Notes: generated by a model not told the origin, from the sequence alone. DNA of 64,000 nt from Chryseobacterium sp. W4I1 (GCF_030816115.1 NZ_JAUSXQ010000001.1:3286001-3350000); one strand, 5' to 3'; shown: positions 25,940 to 35,804, counted from the stretch's first letter. Numbers and translations are program-made.

Positions 25940-26701
25940 ATGGAGTTACAGAAATACTTTTCTAAATTCCTTCTCAAACAAAGAAAAAGAAAATTAACGG
26001 AGAGAGACTTCTTCCTAAGTACCGAGATAAAAAAAATACTGGGTGCAGAGGTTCAGAACGTTGCTCTTTACCGGGAAGCTTTTTCTTTAAAAAGTTCTTC
26101 TAAAAATCAAGACAGTAATTACGAACGACTTGAATTTTTGGGGGATTCTGTTTTGGGTACAATTATTTCCTGCCATCTGTTTCAGACGTATCCTCAGGCT
26201 AACGAGGGGTACCTGACCCAGATGAAATCAAAAATTGTTAATAGGAAAAATCTTAATAAATTGGGAGAAGACCTCAAGCTTACCGATCTTTTGCAAAAGC
26301 AGGGATCCGCGGCATTGGGCGAGAATATTTCCGGAAATTTATTTGAGGCACTTATTGGCGCTGTTTATCTGGACTTTCATTATGATACCTGTAAAAGGAT
26401 TATTCTGGAGAGATTGCTTACGCCTACTGAAATTAACAAGCTTGAAAATAAAATTGTAAGCTACAAAGGTCTTCTGCTTGAATGGAGTCAGAAGAAAAAA
26501 GTAAATATAAAGTATGAGACCTGTGAGGAAATCCAGGTTAATAAAGCAGTGGTTTTTAGATGTCATGTCTGGCTGGGAGAAGAAAAGATCGCCAATGCGA
26601 CGGAAACTTCCAAAAAGAAGGCAGAAGAAAAAGCAGCGCAAAGAGCATTTTATATTTTAAATAAAAAAGAAAACATACTTGGAAATTCAAAAACTTTATG
26701 A
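25940..26701 (+). CDS. rnc: Ribonuclease III
   Basis: Cleaves double-stranded RNA in rRNA and mRNA processing. 253 residues: catalytic domain with the signature ERLEFLGDSVLG (E65, D69) and E136 in NLFEALIGAVYLD, then a double-stranded RNA-binding domain (about 167-240) with ATETSKKKAEEKAAQRAF. The N-terminus is about 20 residues longer than in E. coli RNase III, and the C-terminus extends slightly past the binding domain. Its end overlaps the next gene by 23 bp in another frame. Confidence 0.95.
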   Translation: MELQKYFSKFLLKQRKRKLTERDFFLSTEIKKILGAEVQNVALYREAFSLKSSSKNQDSNYERLEFLGDSVLGTIISCHLFQTYPQANEGYLTQMKSKIVNRKNLNKLGEDLKLTDLLQKQGSAALGENISGNLFEALIGAVYLDFHYDTCKRIILERLLTPTEINKLENKIVSYKGLLLEWSQKKKVNIKYETCEEIQVNKAVVFRCHVWLGEEKIANATETSKKKAEEKAAQRAFYILNKKENILGNSKTL

Positions 26702-27152
26702 TCTAGACGATATAGAATTTGAAGATATTGCCATAGGATTGGTAAGATTAGCGAAAGATATACCTGCTCATGAGTTTTTCTACAAAATAAATCAGATCAA
26801 CGGCCTCACCTTTTGCAGAAAGAAAGACGTTATTCTTCACGGGGCTTATTATGATTATTATTTTCCGAGATTTGAGGCTTATCACAAGTTTACAAAAACA
26901 TGTTTTACATTCATTTCAAACCGGTCTTCAGAAAGTAAGCAAAAAAAATTGCAGACCGAGCTCTTCACAGAAGAAGAAAACATTAAATTTTTATTAAATA
27001 ATCAGGTAGATGTAGAATATATTTTGCATACTTCGGAACAATTCCCTGATTTTTCCGTAATTTTGCTCCCTGAAAATCTTGTGTTTCCGATACAAGATTA
27101 TACACTGAGTTCTGAAGAGGAACTTTATCAAATTATCCAGTATTATGAATAA
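26679..27152 (+). CDS. IPExxxVDY-family protein
   Basis: A 157-residue protein of unknown function from a family confined, as far as I know, to Bacteroidota and found between rnc and pyk. The C-terminal half has the motif VDVEYILHTSEQFPDF with ILLPENL. There is no signal peptide or membrane segment, so it is probably cytoplasmic. The start is a TTG at 26679 inside rnc; no in-frame ATG exists near the beginning. It overlaps rnc by 23 bp and pyk by 8 bp, implying tight translational coupling. Confidence 0.75.
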   Translation: MEIQKLYDLDDIEFEDIAIGLVRLAKDIPAHEFFYKINQINGLTFCRKKDVILHGAYYDYYFPRFEAYHKFTKTCFTFISNRSSESKQKKLQTELFTEEENIKFLLNNQVDVEYILHTSEQFPDFSVILLPENLVFPIQDYTLSSEEELYQIIQYYE

Positions 27153-28590
27153 GTATTTAAAGAAGACAAAAATTATTGCAACACTAGGACCTGCTTCGTC
27201 ATCGAAGGAGGTAATGTTAGACCTAATGAGAGCGGGTGTTGATATTTTCAGAATAAATTTTTCACATGCAGACTATGACTTAGTTCGAAATAATATTGAA
27301 ATTATCAGAGAGCTTAATAAGGAATACGGCTATTCTATAGGGATCTTAGGAGACCTTCAAGGCCCGAAACTGAGAGTAGGCGTTGTAAAAGAAGGTTCTT
27401 ACCTGAATCCTGGAGACATTCTTACCTTTACCAATGAGAAAATAGAAGGTGACTCTACCAAGGTTTACATGACCTACCAACAGTTTCCTCAGGACGTAAA
27501 AGTTGGGGAAAGAATCCTTATCGACGATGGAAAGCTAATGCTGGAAGTTATTGAGACCAACCAAATAGATACGGTAAAAGCAAAAACCATTCAGGGGGGA
27601 CCATTAAGTTCTAAAAAAGGAGTTAACCTGCCTAATACCAATGTTTCTCTTCCTGCACTGACGGAAAAGGATATTCAGGATGCCAATTTCATGCTTGACA
27701 TGGAAGTGGATTGGATTGCATTGTCATTTGTGCGTCATGCTCAGGATATCATCGACTTAAAAGAACTTATCAATGCGCATCCTAACGGTAAATTCAAAAC
27801 ACCGATCATTGCTAAAATTGAAAAGCCTGAGGGCGTTAAAAATATTGACGAAATTTTATTGGAATGTGACGGACTGATGGTTGCCCGTGGTGACCTTGGT
27901 GTGGAAGTTCCGATGGAAGAAGTTCCTGCTATTCAGAAGAACCTGGTAGAGAAGGCAAGATTCTATTCAAAACCGGTGATCATTGCTACCCAGATGATGG
28001 AAACCATGATCAACAGCCTTACACCTACAAGAGCAGAAGTAAATGACGTTGCTAACTCTGTATTGGATGGTGCAGATGCTGTAATGCTTTCAGGAGAAAC
28101 TTCTGTAGGAAGATATCCGGTGCAGGTGGTTGAAAACATGGCAAAGATTGTTCAGAATATTGAGAAAACTAGTTTTTATCAGCACAAGAATGAGCCTATT
28201 GAGAAAGATTATAACTGTATCGATGAAAGATTCATTACCAACAGGGTATGTCTTGCCGCAGTAAGAATTGCAAAAACCACCAATGTTTCTGCTATTGTTA
28301 CATTGACGCATTCAGGATATACGGCTTTCCAGCTTGCTGCACACAGACCGAATTCCCATATTATTGTTTACAGTGGAAATAAAAGAGTGATCACAATGCT
28401 GAATCTTCTTTGGGGAGTTCATGCTTATTATTATGACATGAAGAAACCAACGGATGAAACCATTATCCAGGTAAATATGCTGACCCATAACCACGGTTAT
28501 ATTGAAAGCGGAGACTTTGTTATCAACATCAATGCTACACCATCTTACGAAGGTGGAAAAACCAATACACTGAGACTGACGACAGTATAA
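27145..28590 (+). CDS. pyk: Pyruvate kinase
   Basis: Converts phosphoenolpyruvate and ADP to pyruvate and ATP, the last step of glycolysis. 481 residues: ATLGPASS start, the B-domain, the active-site signature IIAKIEKPEG with MVARGDLGVEVP, and MLSGETSVGRYPV before the C-terminal allosteric domain. All core motifs are present. It overlaps the IPExxxVDY gene by 8 bp and ends the plus-strand operon at a strong bidirectional terminator. Confidence 0.97.
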   Translation: MNKYLKKTKIIATLGPASSSKEVMLDLMRAGVDIFRINFSHADYDLVRNNIEIIRELNKEYGYSIGILGDLQGPKLRVGVVKEGSYLNPGDILTFTNEKIEGDSTKVYMTYQQFPQDVKVGERILIDDGKLMLEVIETNQIDTVKAKTIQGGPLSSKKGVNLPNTNVSLPALTEKDIQDANFMLDMEVDWIALSFVRHAQDIIDLKELINAHPNGKFKTPIIAKIEKPEGVKNIDEILLECDGLMVARGDLGVEVPMEEVPAIQKNLVEKARFYSKPVIIATQMMETMINSLTPTRAEVNDVANSVLDGADAVMLSGETSVGRYPVQVVENMAKIVQNIEKTSFYQHKNEPIEKDYNCIDERFITNRVCLAAVRIAKTTNVSAIVTLTHSGYTAFQLAAHRPNSHIIVYSGNKRVITMLNLLWGVHAYYYDMKKPTDETIIQVNMLTHNHGYIESGDFVININATPSYEGGKTNTLRLTTV

Positions 28591-28623
28591 GCAATAAGCA
28601 AAATTACTTTTTGACAAGCATAC

Positions 28624-28660
28624 AAAAAAATCCCGGAAATAGATATTTCCGGGATTTTTT
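28624..28660. terminator. Bidirectional terminator between pyk and aldehyde dehydrogenase
   Basis: A 10-bp stem (TCCCGGAAAT 28631-28640 with ATTTCCGGGA 28645-28654) flanked by A7 on the left and T6 on the right, so it can serve both converging genes. Confidence 0.9.
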
Positions 28661-28727
28661 ATATTTAATGACTGTAAATTACATTAATACATTATACTTT
28701 GTACATTTTACATTGTACACCATACAA

Positions 28728-30020
28728 CTAGTTTCCCACAATCGTTCTTGCTGTTACAAACTCTTTTAAAGCCAATAAAGACAATTCCGTTCCATACCCC
28801 GAAGCTTTGCTCCCACCAAATGGAAAACGCGGATCAGAACTCGTCATTCTGTTAATATTGACGGTTCCTGATTCAAGGTTTTCAATAAAGAATAACTGAC
28901 GGTCTGCTTTTTTCGTCCAAACAGAATTGGAAAGCCCAAAAGGAATATCATTAGCCATTTGTAAAGCTTCTTCATCACTTTTAGCGATCATTATCATTCC
29001 CAGAGGACCAAAAAGTTCTTCTTTTAAAATAGGATTACCTTCCTGAACACGAATTAAACCGGGTTTAAATTCATTTTCAGAGATTCTTTCCAGAGGAATA
29101 ATAATTTCAGCACCATTTTCCAGCGCCCGGTTGAATTGAGCTTCCAATTCATCGGCCAGATCCGGTCTTGCCATTCCCGCTAATTTAGTTTCCTTATTGA
29201 AAGGATCTCCAACTTCATAGGTTTTATATTCTTCAATAAATTTCGGTAAAAATTCGTCTTCAATTTTTTCGTCAATAATAAATCTTTTAGCTGCAGTACA
29301 GGTTTGACCGCAATTTTGAAGTCTGGATTTCACTCCTGCTTTTGCCGCTTCATCCAAATCTGCATCATCGAAAATAATGAAAGCATCACTTCCTCCTAAT
29401 TCCAGTAAAGATTTTTTGATGTTTAAACCAGCAATTGAAGCTACTTCTCCACCTGCTTTTCCACTGCCTGTAAGGCTTACCCCTTTCACAGCATCGTGCT
29501 CAAGGATTTCTTTTACAGCTTTATGCCCCACTTCCAGGTTCTGGAAAACACCTTCCGGAAAACCAGCCTCTAACAGAACTTCTACAATTGCATTCCCGCT
29601 TCCGAAACAGATTGAAGCATGTTTAAGAACGACTGTATTTCCAGCTAAAATCGCAGGAACAGCAAATCTCAGTACCTGCCAGAAAGGAAAATTCCAAGGC
29701 ATTACTCCTAAAATCACACCTTTCGGAACATAATGAACTTCGGAATAAGAAAATTCAGATTCAACTTTTTCAGGTTTTAGAATATTGTCAGCATCTGCAT
29801 AATAATGCATCATTAAGGCACACTTTTCCACCTCGGCAATTGATTCTGAAATGGGCTTATTCATTTCAGTCGTAATGATCCTGCCGAATTTTTCTGAATT
29901 ATTCTTTAAAATTTCTGCCGCTTTTGCAATCAGCTTCTGCCTTTCTCCAAACGGTACTTTTCTCCATTCTGAAAACGTCTTATCTGCTTTAATAAGCTTA
30001 TTTTCAATTAACTGTTCCAT
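28728..30020 (-). CDS. Aldehyde dehydrogenase, succinate-semialdehyde dehydrogenase-like
   Basis: NAD(P)-dependent aldehyde oxidation. 430 residues with N110 (MPWNFPFWQ), E207 (LLELGGSD) and C241 (NCGQTCTAAKRF), plus SRLQNCGQ, typical of the bacterial SSADH group. It is about 20 residues shorter at the N-terminus than most relatives, which begin with an INPATG-like strand. A stop codon lies two codons before the ATG, so the short form is real in this sequence. It is a single gene; role in 4-aminobutyrate use is possible but no partner gene is nearby. Confidence 0.85.
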   Translation of the reverse strand: MEQLIENKLIKADKTFSEWRKVPFGERQKLIAKAAEILKNNSEKFGRIITTEMNKPISESIAEVEKCALMMHYYADADNILKPEKVESEFSYSEVHYVPKGVILGVMPWNFPFWQVLRFAVPAILAGNTVVLKHASICFGSGNAIVEVLLEAGFPEGVFQNLEVGHKAVKEILEHDAVKGVSLTGSGKAGGEVASIAGLNIKKSLLELGGSDAFIIFDDADLDEAAKAGVKSRLQNCGQTCTAAKRFIIDEKIEDEFLPKFIEEYKTYEVGDPFNKETKLAGMARPDLADELEAQFNRALENGAEIIIPLERISENEFKPGLIRVQEGNPILKEELFGPLGMIMIAKSDEEALQMANDIPFGLSNSVWTKKADRQLFFIENLESGTVNINRMTSSDPRFPFGGSKASGYGTELSLLALKEFVTARTIVGN

Positions 30021-30157
30021 AATTTAACTCTGTTTTAAATTCAAAAATGAATTTATTAATGCCTTTATTCTAAAAAGCATCGTGAAAGTAACAAATTTTG
30101 TTCCTTAAGACTAAATAAAGTAATGATTTTTCTCTATCGAAATAATATAATTTTGTA

Positions 30158-31081
30158 CTATATCATAAACCATTCATTCACAAGACATGCTGCTAGTCTT
30201 GCCGTCCTGTCCTGAATATCAAGGGAAGGATTGACTTCTGCTGCATCAAGCGCTATCAGTTTCTCATTTTTCAAAATATGTCTGTAAAAATGCATAAAAG
30301 GCGTATCTGCAAAGATGCCGTTGTAGGCAGAAGCAGAAACTCCCGGGGCAATAGAAGCATTGAATACATCCATACAGATCGTAAGGTAAAGAAAGTCTAC
30401 ACTGTCTGCCAGTTCATCTATCCGCTGATAAATAGAAGGAAGGTTTTCAAAAAACAGCTCATCGGCAAGGATGTATTTCATTCCGTACTGATGGGCTGTA
30501 TCAAAGAGTTTCAGGGTATTAGAATTTCTCTGAATCCCGATATGAAGCGAATTGATCTGCCCTTCCTGTGCGATCTGCCAAAAGCCTGTTCCTGAGCTTG
30601 CTCCTACTCCATTTTCCGGTTGTCTGTTGTCAAAGTGGGCATCGATATTGATAATTCCAATCTTCTGTTCCGGAAAGGCTGTTTTAATTCCTAAATAATG
30701 GGCATAGGTTACTTCATGCCCACCGCCTAAAACAAGTGATCTTCCTCCTTTTAATAATACTTTTGAAACTTTTTTAGCAAGAGTATTCTGGGTATTTTCG
30801 AGATCCCCGTTTTCACAGCTCACATTTCCAAAGTCTAAAAGGGAAAAATCAGGACGGATAACGGGGAAGTTTGACATATTTTTACGGATCACATCCGGAG
30901 CATCTTTCGCTCCCTGACGTCCTTTATTTCTTCTGACCCCTTCATCTACGGCAAAACCGTGCAGAACGAAATCATCCGCTGTAATATGGTCATAATTATT
31001 TTCTTCTTTAACTCTTTGAAATATTCTGTGGAAAAGAAGTTCTTCTCCATCCAATCTGCCTTGCCAAGTGTCCTGAAACAT
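30158..31081 (-). CDS. hutG: Formimidoylglutamase
   Basis: Arginase-fold enzyme that hydrolyses N-formimidoyl-glutamate to glutamate and formamide in histidine degradation. 307 residues with metal ligands H122 (GGGHE), D147, H149 and D151 (NIDAHFD) and the C-terminal motif CMDVFNASIAPGVS. In that motif the first Asp of the usual DxD pair is C236, leaving D238. Assignment over other ureohydrolases rests on overall sequence character and on hutI on the same strand 3.5 kb away. Other hut genes (hutH, hutU) are not in the window. Confidence 0.8.
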   Translation of the reverse strand: MFQDTWQGRLDGEELLFHRIFQRVKEENNYDHITADDFVLHGFAVDEGVRRNKGRQGAKDAPDVIRKNMSNFPVIRPDFSLLDFGNVSCENGDLENTQNTLAKKVSKVLLKGGRSLVLGGGHEVTYAHYLGIKTAFPEQKIGIINIDAHFDNRQPENGVGASSGTGFWQIAQEGQINSLHIGIQRNSNTLKLFDTAHQYGMKYILADELFFENLPSIYQRIDELADSVDFLYLTICMDVFNASIAPGVSASAYNGIFADTPFMHFYRHILKNEKLIALDAAEVNPSLDIQDRTARLAACLVNEWFMI

Positions 31082-31221
31082 AGAATTTAAATTAAATTTT
31101 TAATGACATCGTTTTATATCGTAAATCTAAATAATATTGTTTAGATATTAAAACGCTCCTTTGTTTAATTCCAACAGTATTCCATGAGATCAGTCATTCA
31201 ATGGAGAGGGTTGTTTTCAGG

Positions 31222-33234
31222 TCATTTTTTTCCCTGGTTGGCATTACTGCTGATGAACATTTCATTGCGTTCTTCTGAAACGATTTCCAGGAATCGTTCA
31301 TAATGCTTGAGAACATCAGAAATCAGCTCATTTTTTGTAAAGTACTGCACATCGTATCCTTCCCTTCCATCCCCAAAATAGGATCTTGGATAGTGGGTTT
31401 TCTTATCATCCAAATCGGGAAGATTTTCTTCATTAATCATGTATTCAGAAACGGTTTTCACCTTATTTTCAACTCCGTAAACAAAATTATTGACTACTCC
31501 CTGGTGAATTTCTATTTCTGTCCTTACAGGATTTTCATACTGGTTTATTTTCGCTTCAATTCCATTGGCTGCAAACTCCTGCTGCAGATCTGTAAAGGCT
31601 TCTTTTGTTTTAACCTGAATAAAATGATCTACTGATGAATTATCTTTAAAGGAGACGATGTTTTTTAAACGCTCTTTCCAAAATTCTCCTGACCAGGGAA
31701 CGGTTGAAGCAGAAAAATTGGTGTCATAATATTTCTGGTCAATGATCAATCCCTTCATCAGACTGACTATAAATAAAAGGACTATGATTGAAAAAGGCAA
31801 TGCCGTAATTAAGGTCATGCTTTGAAGTGCTTTTAATCCTCCTGCGTTTAATAGTAAAAGGGAAAGCACGGCAAGTAAAATACCCCAGAATATAATCTGC
31901 CATTTCGGAGATTTACTGGAATTTTTAGTAGCGATACTATTCATTACAAATATTCCCGAATCAGCGGATGTTACAAAGAAAATAATAATGATGGAAATCA
32001 CAAAAAATCCGGTCAGGGTTGACAAAGGCATATATTCTAAAAAACGGAACATTAATGCATCAGGATCAGATGCCAGCTGGCTTAATTTACCATTCGCTAC
32101 ATTCAGGTCGAACCAGATAGCACTATTCCCGAATACGGACATCCAGATAAAATTGAATAAAGTAGGAAGCACTAAAACGGCCAGAATAAATTCCCTGATG
32201 GTTCGTCCTTTAGAAATCCTTGCGATAAATAATCCTACATAAGGTGACCATGAAATCCACCATGCCCAGTATAAAATTGTCCAGTCATAAAACCAGGGCA
32301 ATGCATTTTTTTCGTAAACATGGGTATTGAAAGTAAGATTGAAAAAATTATTGACATAGTTTCCTAATCCGTCGGTAAAACTTCCTATTAAATAGACAGT
32401 CGGACCTAATATGAGTACAAAAAGTAAGAGTACAATGACACTCATTACATTAATATTGCTTAAGATCTTTACTCCTTTATCTACTCCACTAATTGCTGAA
32501 AAAACAGAAAGAGAAATAAGACTGATCACAATAATCACCTGATTGGTAAAGCTGTTTTCTGCAGTAATATGAAGTATATTCAATCCTGAACTGATCTGCA
32601 CCACTCCAAATCCCAAAGTCGTGGTCAAACCGAAGAAGGTACAGCATAATGCAAACACATCAATTGCATTTCCCCATTTGCCATTAATTTTATCTTTCAG
32701 TAATGGATAAAAGCAGCTTCGCAATGAAAGGGGCAGCCTGTACCGGTAAGCAAAGTAAGACAGGGAAAGCCCTACCACTCCATAAATAGCCCAGGCATGA
32801 ATTCCCCAGTGAAAAAAGGTATATAATTGTGCCTGCTTTGCTCTGCTGACGTAATGATTATCTGCAAAAACTTCTGAGGAATAGTGTTGCATAGGTTCTG
32901 CCACACTGAAATAAATAAGCCCGATTCCCATTCCTGCAGCAAACAGCATCGAAATCCATGAGAAAAAGGAGTAGTCCGGCTTGCTATCGTTAGCTCCAAG
33001 TTTTATGTTCGCATATTTACTGAAAAGAAGGTAAACTAGAAAAATCACAAATAAAGTAACTGCCCAGACATATATCCAATTCAGATTAACAAATATAAAC
33101 TGTTTAATCTCATTTAAAATATTTTCCGTCGGTTTAGGATAGAGCGCCGAAAGAAAACATGTTCCGATAATAAAAATGAGACTTGGAACAGTAACACCTT
33201 TGTTAAAAGTAGACTTTAGATTTTTAAATTTCAT
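31222..33234 (-). CDS. BCCT-family betaine/choline/carnitine transporter
   Basis: Secondary transporter for quaternary ammonium compounds. 670 residues from the ATG at 33234; a GTG 12 codons upstream is less likely. About twelve transmembrane helices, the Gly-rich GMGIGLIYFSVAEP in TM3 and the family signature DWTILYWAWWISWSPYVG with the aromatic box residues. After the membrane part there is a soluble C-terminal domain of about 170 residues (BetT-like length) that may sense osmolarity. It lies between hutG and DUF695/hutI on the same strand; a link to histidine use is not shown. Confidence 0.9.
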   Translation of the reverse strand: MKFKNLKSTFNKGVTVPSLIFIIGTCFLSALYPKPTENILNEIKQFIFVNLNWIYVWAVTLFVIFLVYLLFSKYANIKLGANDSKPDYSFFSWISMLFAAGMGIGLIYFSVAEPMQHYSSEVFADNHYVSRAKQAQLYTFFHWGIHAWAIYGVVGLSLSYFAYRYRLPLSLRSCFYPLLKDKINGKWGNAIDVFALCCTFFGLTTTLGFGVVQISSGLNILHITAENSFTNQVIIVISLISLSVFSAISGVDKGVKILSNINVMSVIVLLLFVLILGPTVYLIGSFTDGLGNYVNNFFNLTFNTHVYEKNALPWFYDWTILYWAWWISWSPYVGLFIARISKGRTIREFILAVLVLPTLFNFIWMSVFGNSAIWFDLNVANGKLSQLASDPDALMFRFLEYMPLSTLTGFFVISIIIIFFVTSADSGIFVMNSIATKNSSKSPKWQIIFWGILLAVLSLLLLNAGGLKALQSMTLITALPFSIIVLLFIVSLMKGLIIDQKYYDTNFSASTVPWSGEFWKERLKNIVSFKDNSSVDHFIQVKTKEAFTDLQQEFAANGIEAKINQYENPVRTEIEIHQGVVNNFVYGVENKVKTVSEYMINEENLPDLDDKKTHYPRSYFGDGREGYDVQYFTKNELISDVLKHYERFLEIVSEERNEMFISSNANQGKK

Positions 33235-33480
33235 CACCTTATTTTTTTGTAATTTAATATTGACAGACACCTGGCATAGCCCTGGTAGAAGTACTCAAAG
33301 AATAATATGACTGCTTTATTTTCCTTATCAAGGAGTGTACTTAAGAACTATAGAAAGTTACTATTTTTTTTAAAGATTCAACAGTAACGGGGGCACAATA
33401 TAAGGAAACTTATATAAAAAATGAAAATCAAGGCTACTATTGCGGCTCATTCGTCTGCCTTGGCTCACTAAAAATTTGCT

Positions 33481-34575
33481 TTAATTTACGTTATAGTGTT
33501 CAAAGCTTTGCCAGTATTTATCCTTATAGATTTCGAGTGAAATTTTATACTGAGGATTCTCTTTTATAATCTGATCAAAGACTTTTGAGGGCCGTCTGAA
33601 ATCTTTGCTGGCAAAATAGATACTTTTGCAGCTGTCTGCCGTCTCTCTCCCGATGTACAGATGACCACTTTCAGGAGCCAAAACTTCTGCTGCATAATCT
33701 TCGATGGTATTCATGGTATTGTAATCTTTTTCTTCCGGGAAACCATCATTCCTGCTTCCGTCGTAAGAAATCTTCAGCACCGAGATCCACGGATAAGAAG
33801 CTTTTGCATTGTATTTCAATAAAGAAGTATTCACGGTGGCCATAAGCGGCATTCCGTTTTCCAAAGTGGCTTCAAGAAGAGAAAACTGATCTTCACTTTC
33901 CAGCTTCATATCCTTATATTTCTCAGTAAATTCTCTTTCTCTCCAGAGAAGGAATTCTTTTAACTTTTCTATCGGAATAAGTTCTTTTTCAGCTTCATTC
34001 TTACCAATCACACTAAAAGTATCAATCTGAGTGGCAAAATTCAGTTCACCTAAGAAATTATCCAGAAAAATACAGATTCCTGTTGTAGCGGAACTCCTGT
34101 TTGCCTCATTCAGATCACTATACACAAAAGCCAGATCTATCTCGTCCGGATATCCGTCTATTTCATTGGAGTAAAAATAGATATTGTCTTTTGTGAACTC
34201 GCAGTCATTCATCCGGATTCCTACGTTTTCAATATTAGTTTCAGGCTTAAGGGCAGTTATTTTCCAGCGGTCCATCTTTGGTGCAGCGGCCACAAGCTCC
34301 TCAGCAAAAATTATTTTTTTAATATCGCCTTCTACCGTAATAATAAGTTCTGCCGTATGGTCATCAGACATGCCTGAAAGAAAATAATATCCCTCATTTA
34401 TTTTAGAAAGTTCCGGAGCCATAACATCAAAAAACTGGTCTTCAATATGCTCTCTGTTTTTAACAACTTCAAAAAACGTTTTCTCTTTTGTTAAAAACCA
34501 ATCCCAGAAATCATTGTATGTCCTGCTTTCTTTTTCCGGCTCTTTTTTGCCTAAAATCTTATCAAAGATGCCCAT
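33481..34575 (-). CDS. DUF695 domain-containing protein
   Basis: A 364-residue cytoplasmic protein of unknown function. The C-terminal part, about 240-360, matches DUF695 as I know it: ATVNTSLLKYNAKASYPWIS, SRNDGFPEEKDYNTMNTIED, then a G-rich YIGRETADS segment. The N-terminal 200 residues have FWDWFLTKEKTFFEVV and are acidic. No signal peptide. It starts 2 bp after the hutI stop, so it is co-transcribed with hutI; whether it assists histidine breakdown is unknown. Confidence 0.7.
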   Translation of the reverse strand: MGIFDKILGKKEPEKESRTYNDFWDWFLTKEKTFFEVVKNREHIEDQFFDVMAPELSKINEGYYFLSGMSDDHTAELIITVEGDIKKIIFAEELVAAAPKMDRWKITALKPETNIENVGIRMNDCEFTKDNIYFYSNEIDGYPDEIDLAFVYSDLNEANRSSATTGICIFLDNFLGELNFATQIDTFSVIGKNEAEKELIPIEKLKEFLLWREREFTEKYKDMKLESEDQFSLLEATLENGMPLMATVNTSLLKYNAKASYPWISVLKISYDGSRNDGFPEEKDYNTMNTIEDYAAEVLAPESGHLYIGRETADSCKSIYFASKDFRRPSKVFDQIIKENPQYKISLEIYKDKYWQSFEHYNVN

Positions 34576-34577
34576 AT

Positions 34578-35804
34578 TTATTGAATTAGGTTTCCATCAA
34601 TATATACTTTTTCTGCATTCAGGCTTCCCTGATTGTAAAGTATGTTTTGGAAATTATCCGTTTTAAAAGTGACAAAATCTGCTTTTTTACCGACTTCCAG
34701 TTGTCCTATATTATCAAGACCCAACGCATAAGCTGCACGGAAAGTCATTCCTGCAAGTACTTCAGCAGTCGTTAACTTTTCAAATGTTGCTAAAATGGAG
34801 GCTTGGGTAATTAAATTTCCCATTGGGGCAGATCCCGGATTCCAGTCACTGGCGATGGCTACAATTGCTCCGGCATCCAGTAATTTTCTGGCTGGTGTAA
34901 ATTTTTCTCCTAATCCTAAGCTTGCCCCCGGAAGTGCAGTTGCCACAGTATCTGATTTTGCAAGAAACTCAATATCTTCATCAATGGTAGCTTCCAAATG
35001 GTCTGCAGACTTCGCTCCCACTTCCACAGCTATTCTTGAACTTCCGGGTGTAAACTGGTCTGCATGCACGGTAATATCAAAACCTAAATCTTTAGTTTTA
35101 AGCAGGAAATCTTTACTTTCTTCAGGCTGGAAAGCCGATTTCTCAATAAAGATATCTACACGCTTGGCCAACCCTTCTTCTTTTACTTTGGGTAAAATTT
35201 CGGCAAGGATATAGTTTAAATATTCCGTATTGCTTCCTTCAAAATCTCTTGGCTTTAGGTGTGCAGAAAGACAGGTAGGAACAAGTTTAGCTGGAGTATG
35301 TTCCTGCGCTCTTTTTATTATTCTGAGCATCTTTAACTCGTTTTCTACATCCAATCCGTAACCGCTTTTTATTTCAATGGTGGTGATTCCAAGTGAAACC
35401 AGAAAATTAATCCTTTGCAGTAAGCTTTTTAGCAATTCTTCTTCTGAAGCTTTTCTGGTATGCTGCACAGAACTCCAGATCCCACCTCCACTTTCTGCTA
35501 TTTCAAGGTATGTCTTTCCGGCATTACGCATCGCAAAATCATTGGCACGATTTCCTCCGAAGCAGATATGGGTATGGGAATCTACAAATCCTGGAAGAAC
35601 AATCTGTTCTCCTTCAATGGTTTCAATTTCTATATTTTGATTTTTAGATTTTAATGTCTCAAAATTTCCAAGTTCCCGGATTTCTCCATCATTCACAATA
35701 ATTCCACCATCAGAAATGATTTTAATCTGTTCATCAGAAAGTTTTCCTCTTAACGGAAGATCTGCCAGCGTTACGATCTGTTTGAAAGGTCCTATTAATT
35801 TCAT
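34578..35804 (-). CDS. hutI: Imidazolonepropionase
   Basis: Hydrolyses 4-imidazolone-5-propanoate to N-formimidoyl-glutamate, the step before HutG. 408 residues, the usual length. Amidohydrolase metal-binding motifs are visible: DSHTHICFGG, ITVHADQF and ASDWNPGSAP, with the final VGKKADFVTF strand. It is followed after 2 bp by the DUF695 gene; a CAAAnnTA -7 element lies at 35852-35859 upstream. Confidence 0.95.
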   Translation of the reverse strand: MKLIGPFKQIVTLADLPLRGKLSDEQIKIISDGGIIVNDGEIRELGNFETLKSKNQNIEIETIEGEQIVLPGFVDSHTHICFGGNRANDFAMRNAGKTYLEIAESGGGIWSSVQHTRKASEEELLKSLLQRINFLVSLGITTIEIKSGYGLDVENELKMLRIIKRAQEHTPAKLVPTCLSAHLKPRDFEGSNTEYLNYILAEILPKVKEEGLAKRVDIFIEKSAFQPEESKDFLLKTKDLGFDITVHADQFTPGSSRIAVEVGAKSADHLEATIDEDIEFLAKSDTVATALPGASLGLGEKFTPARKLLDAGAIVAIASDWNPGSAPMGNLITQASILATFEKLTTAEVLAGMTFRAAYALGLDNIGQLEVGKKADFVTFKTDNFQNILYNQGSLNAEKVYIDGNLIQ

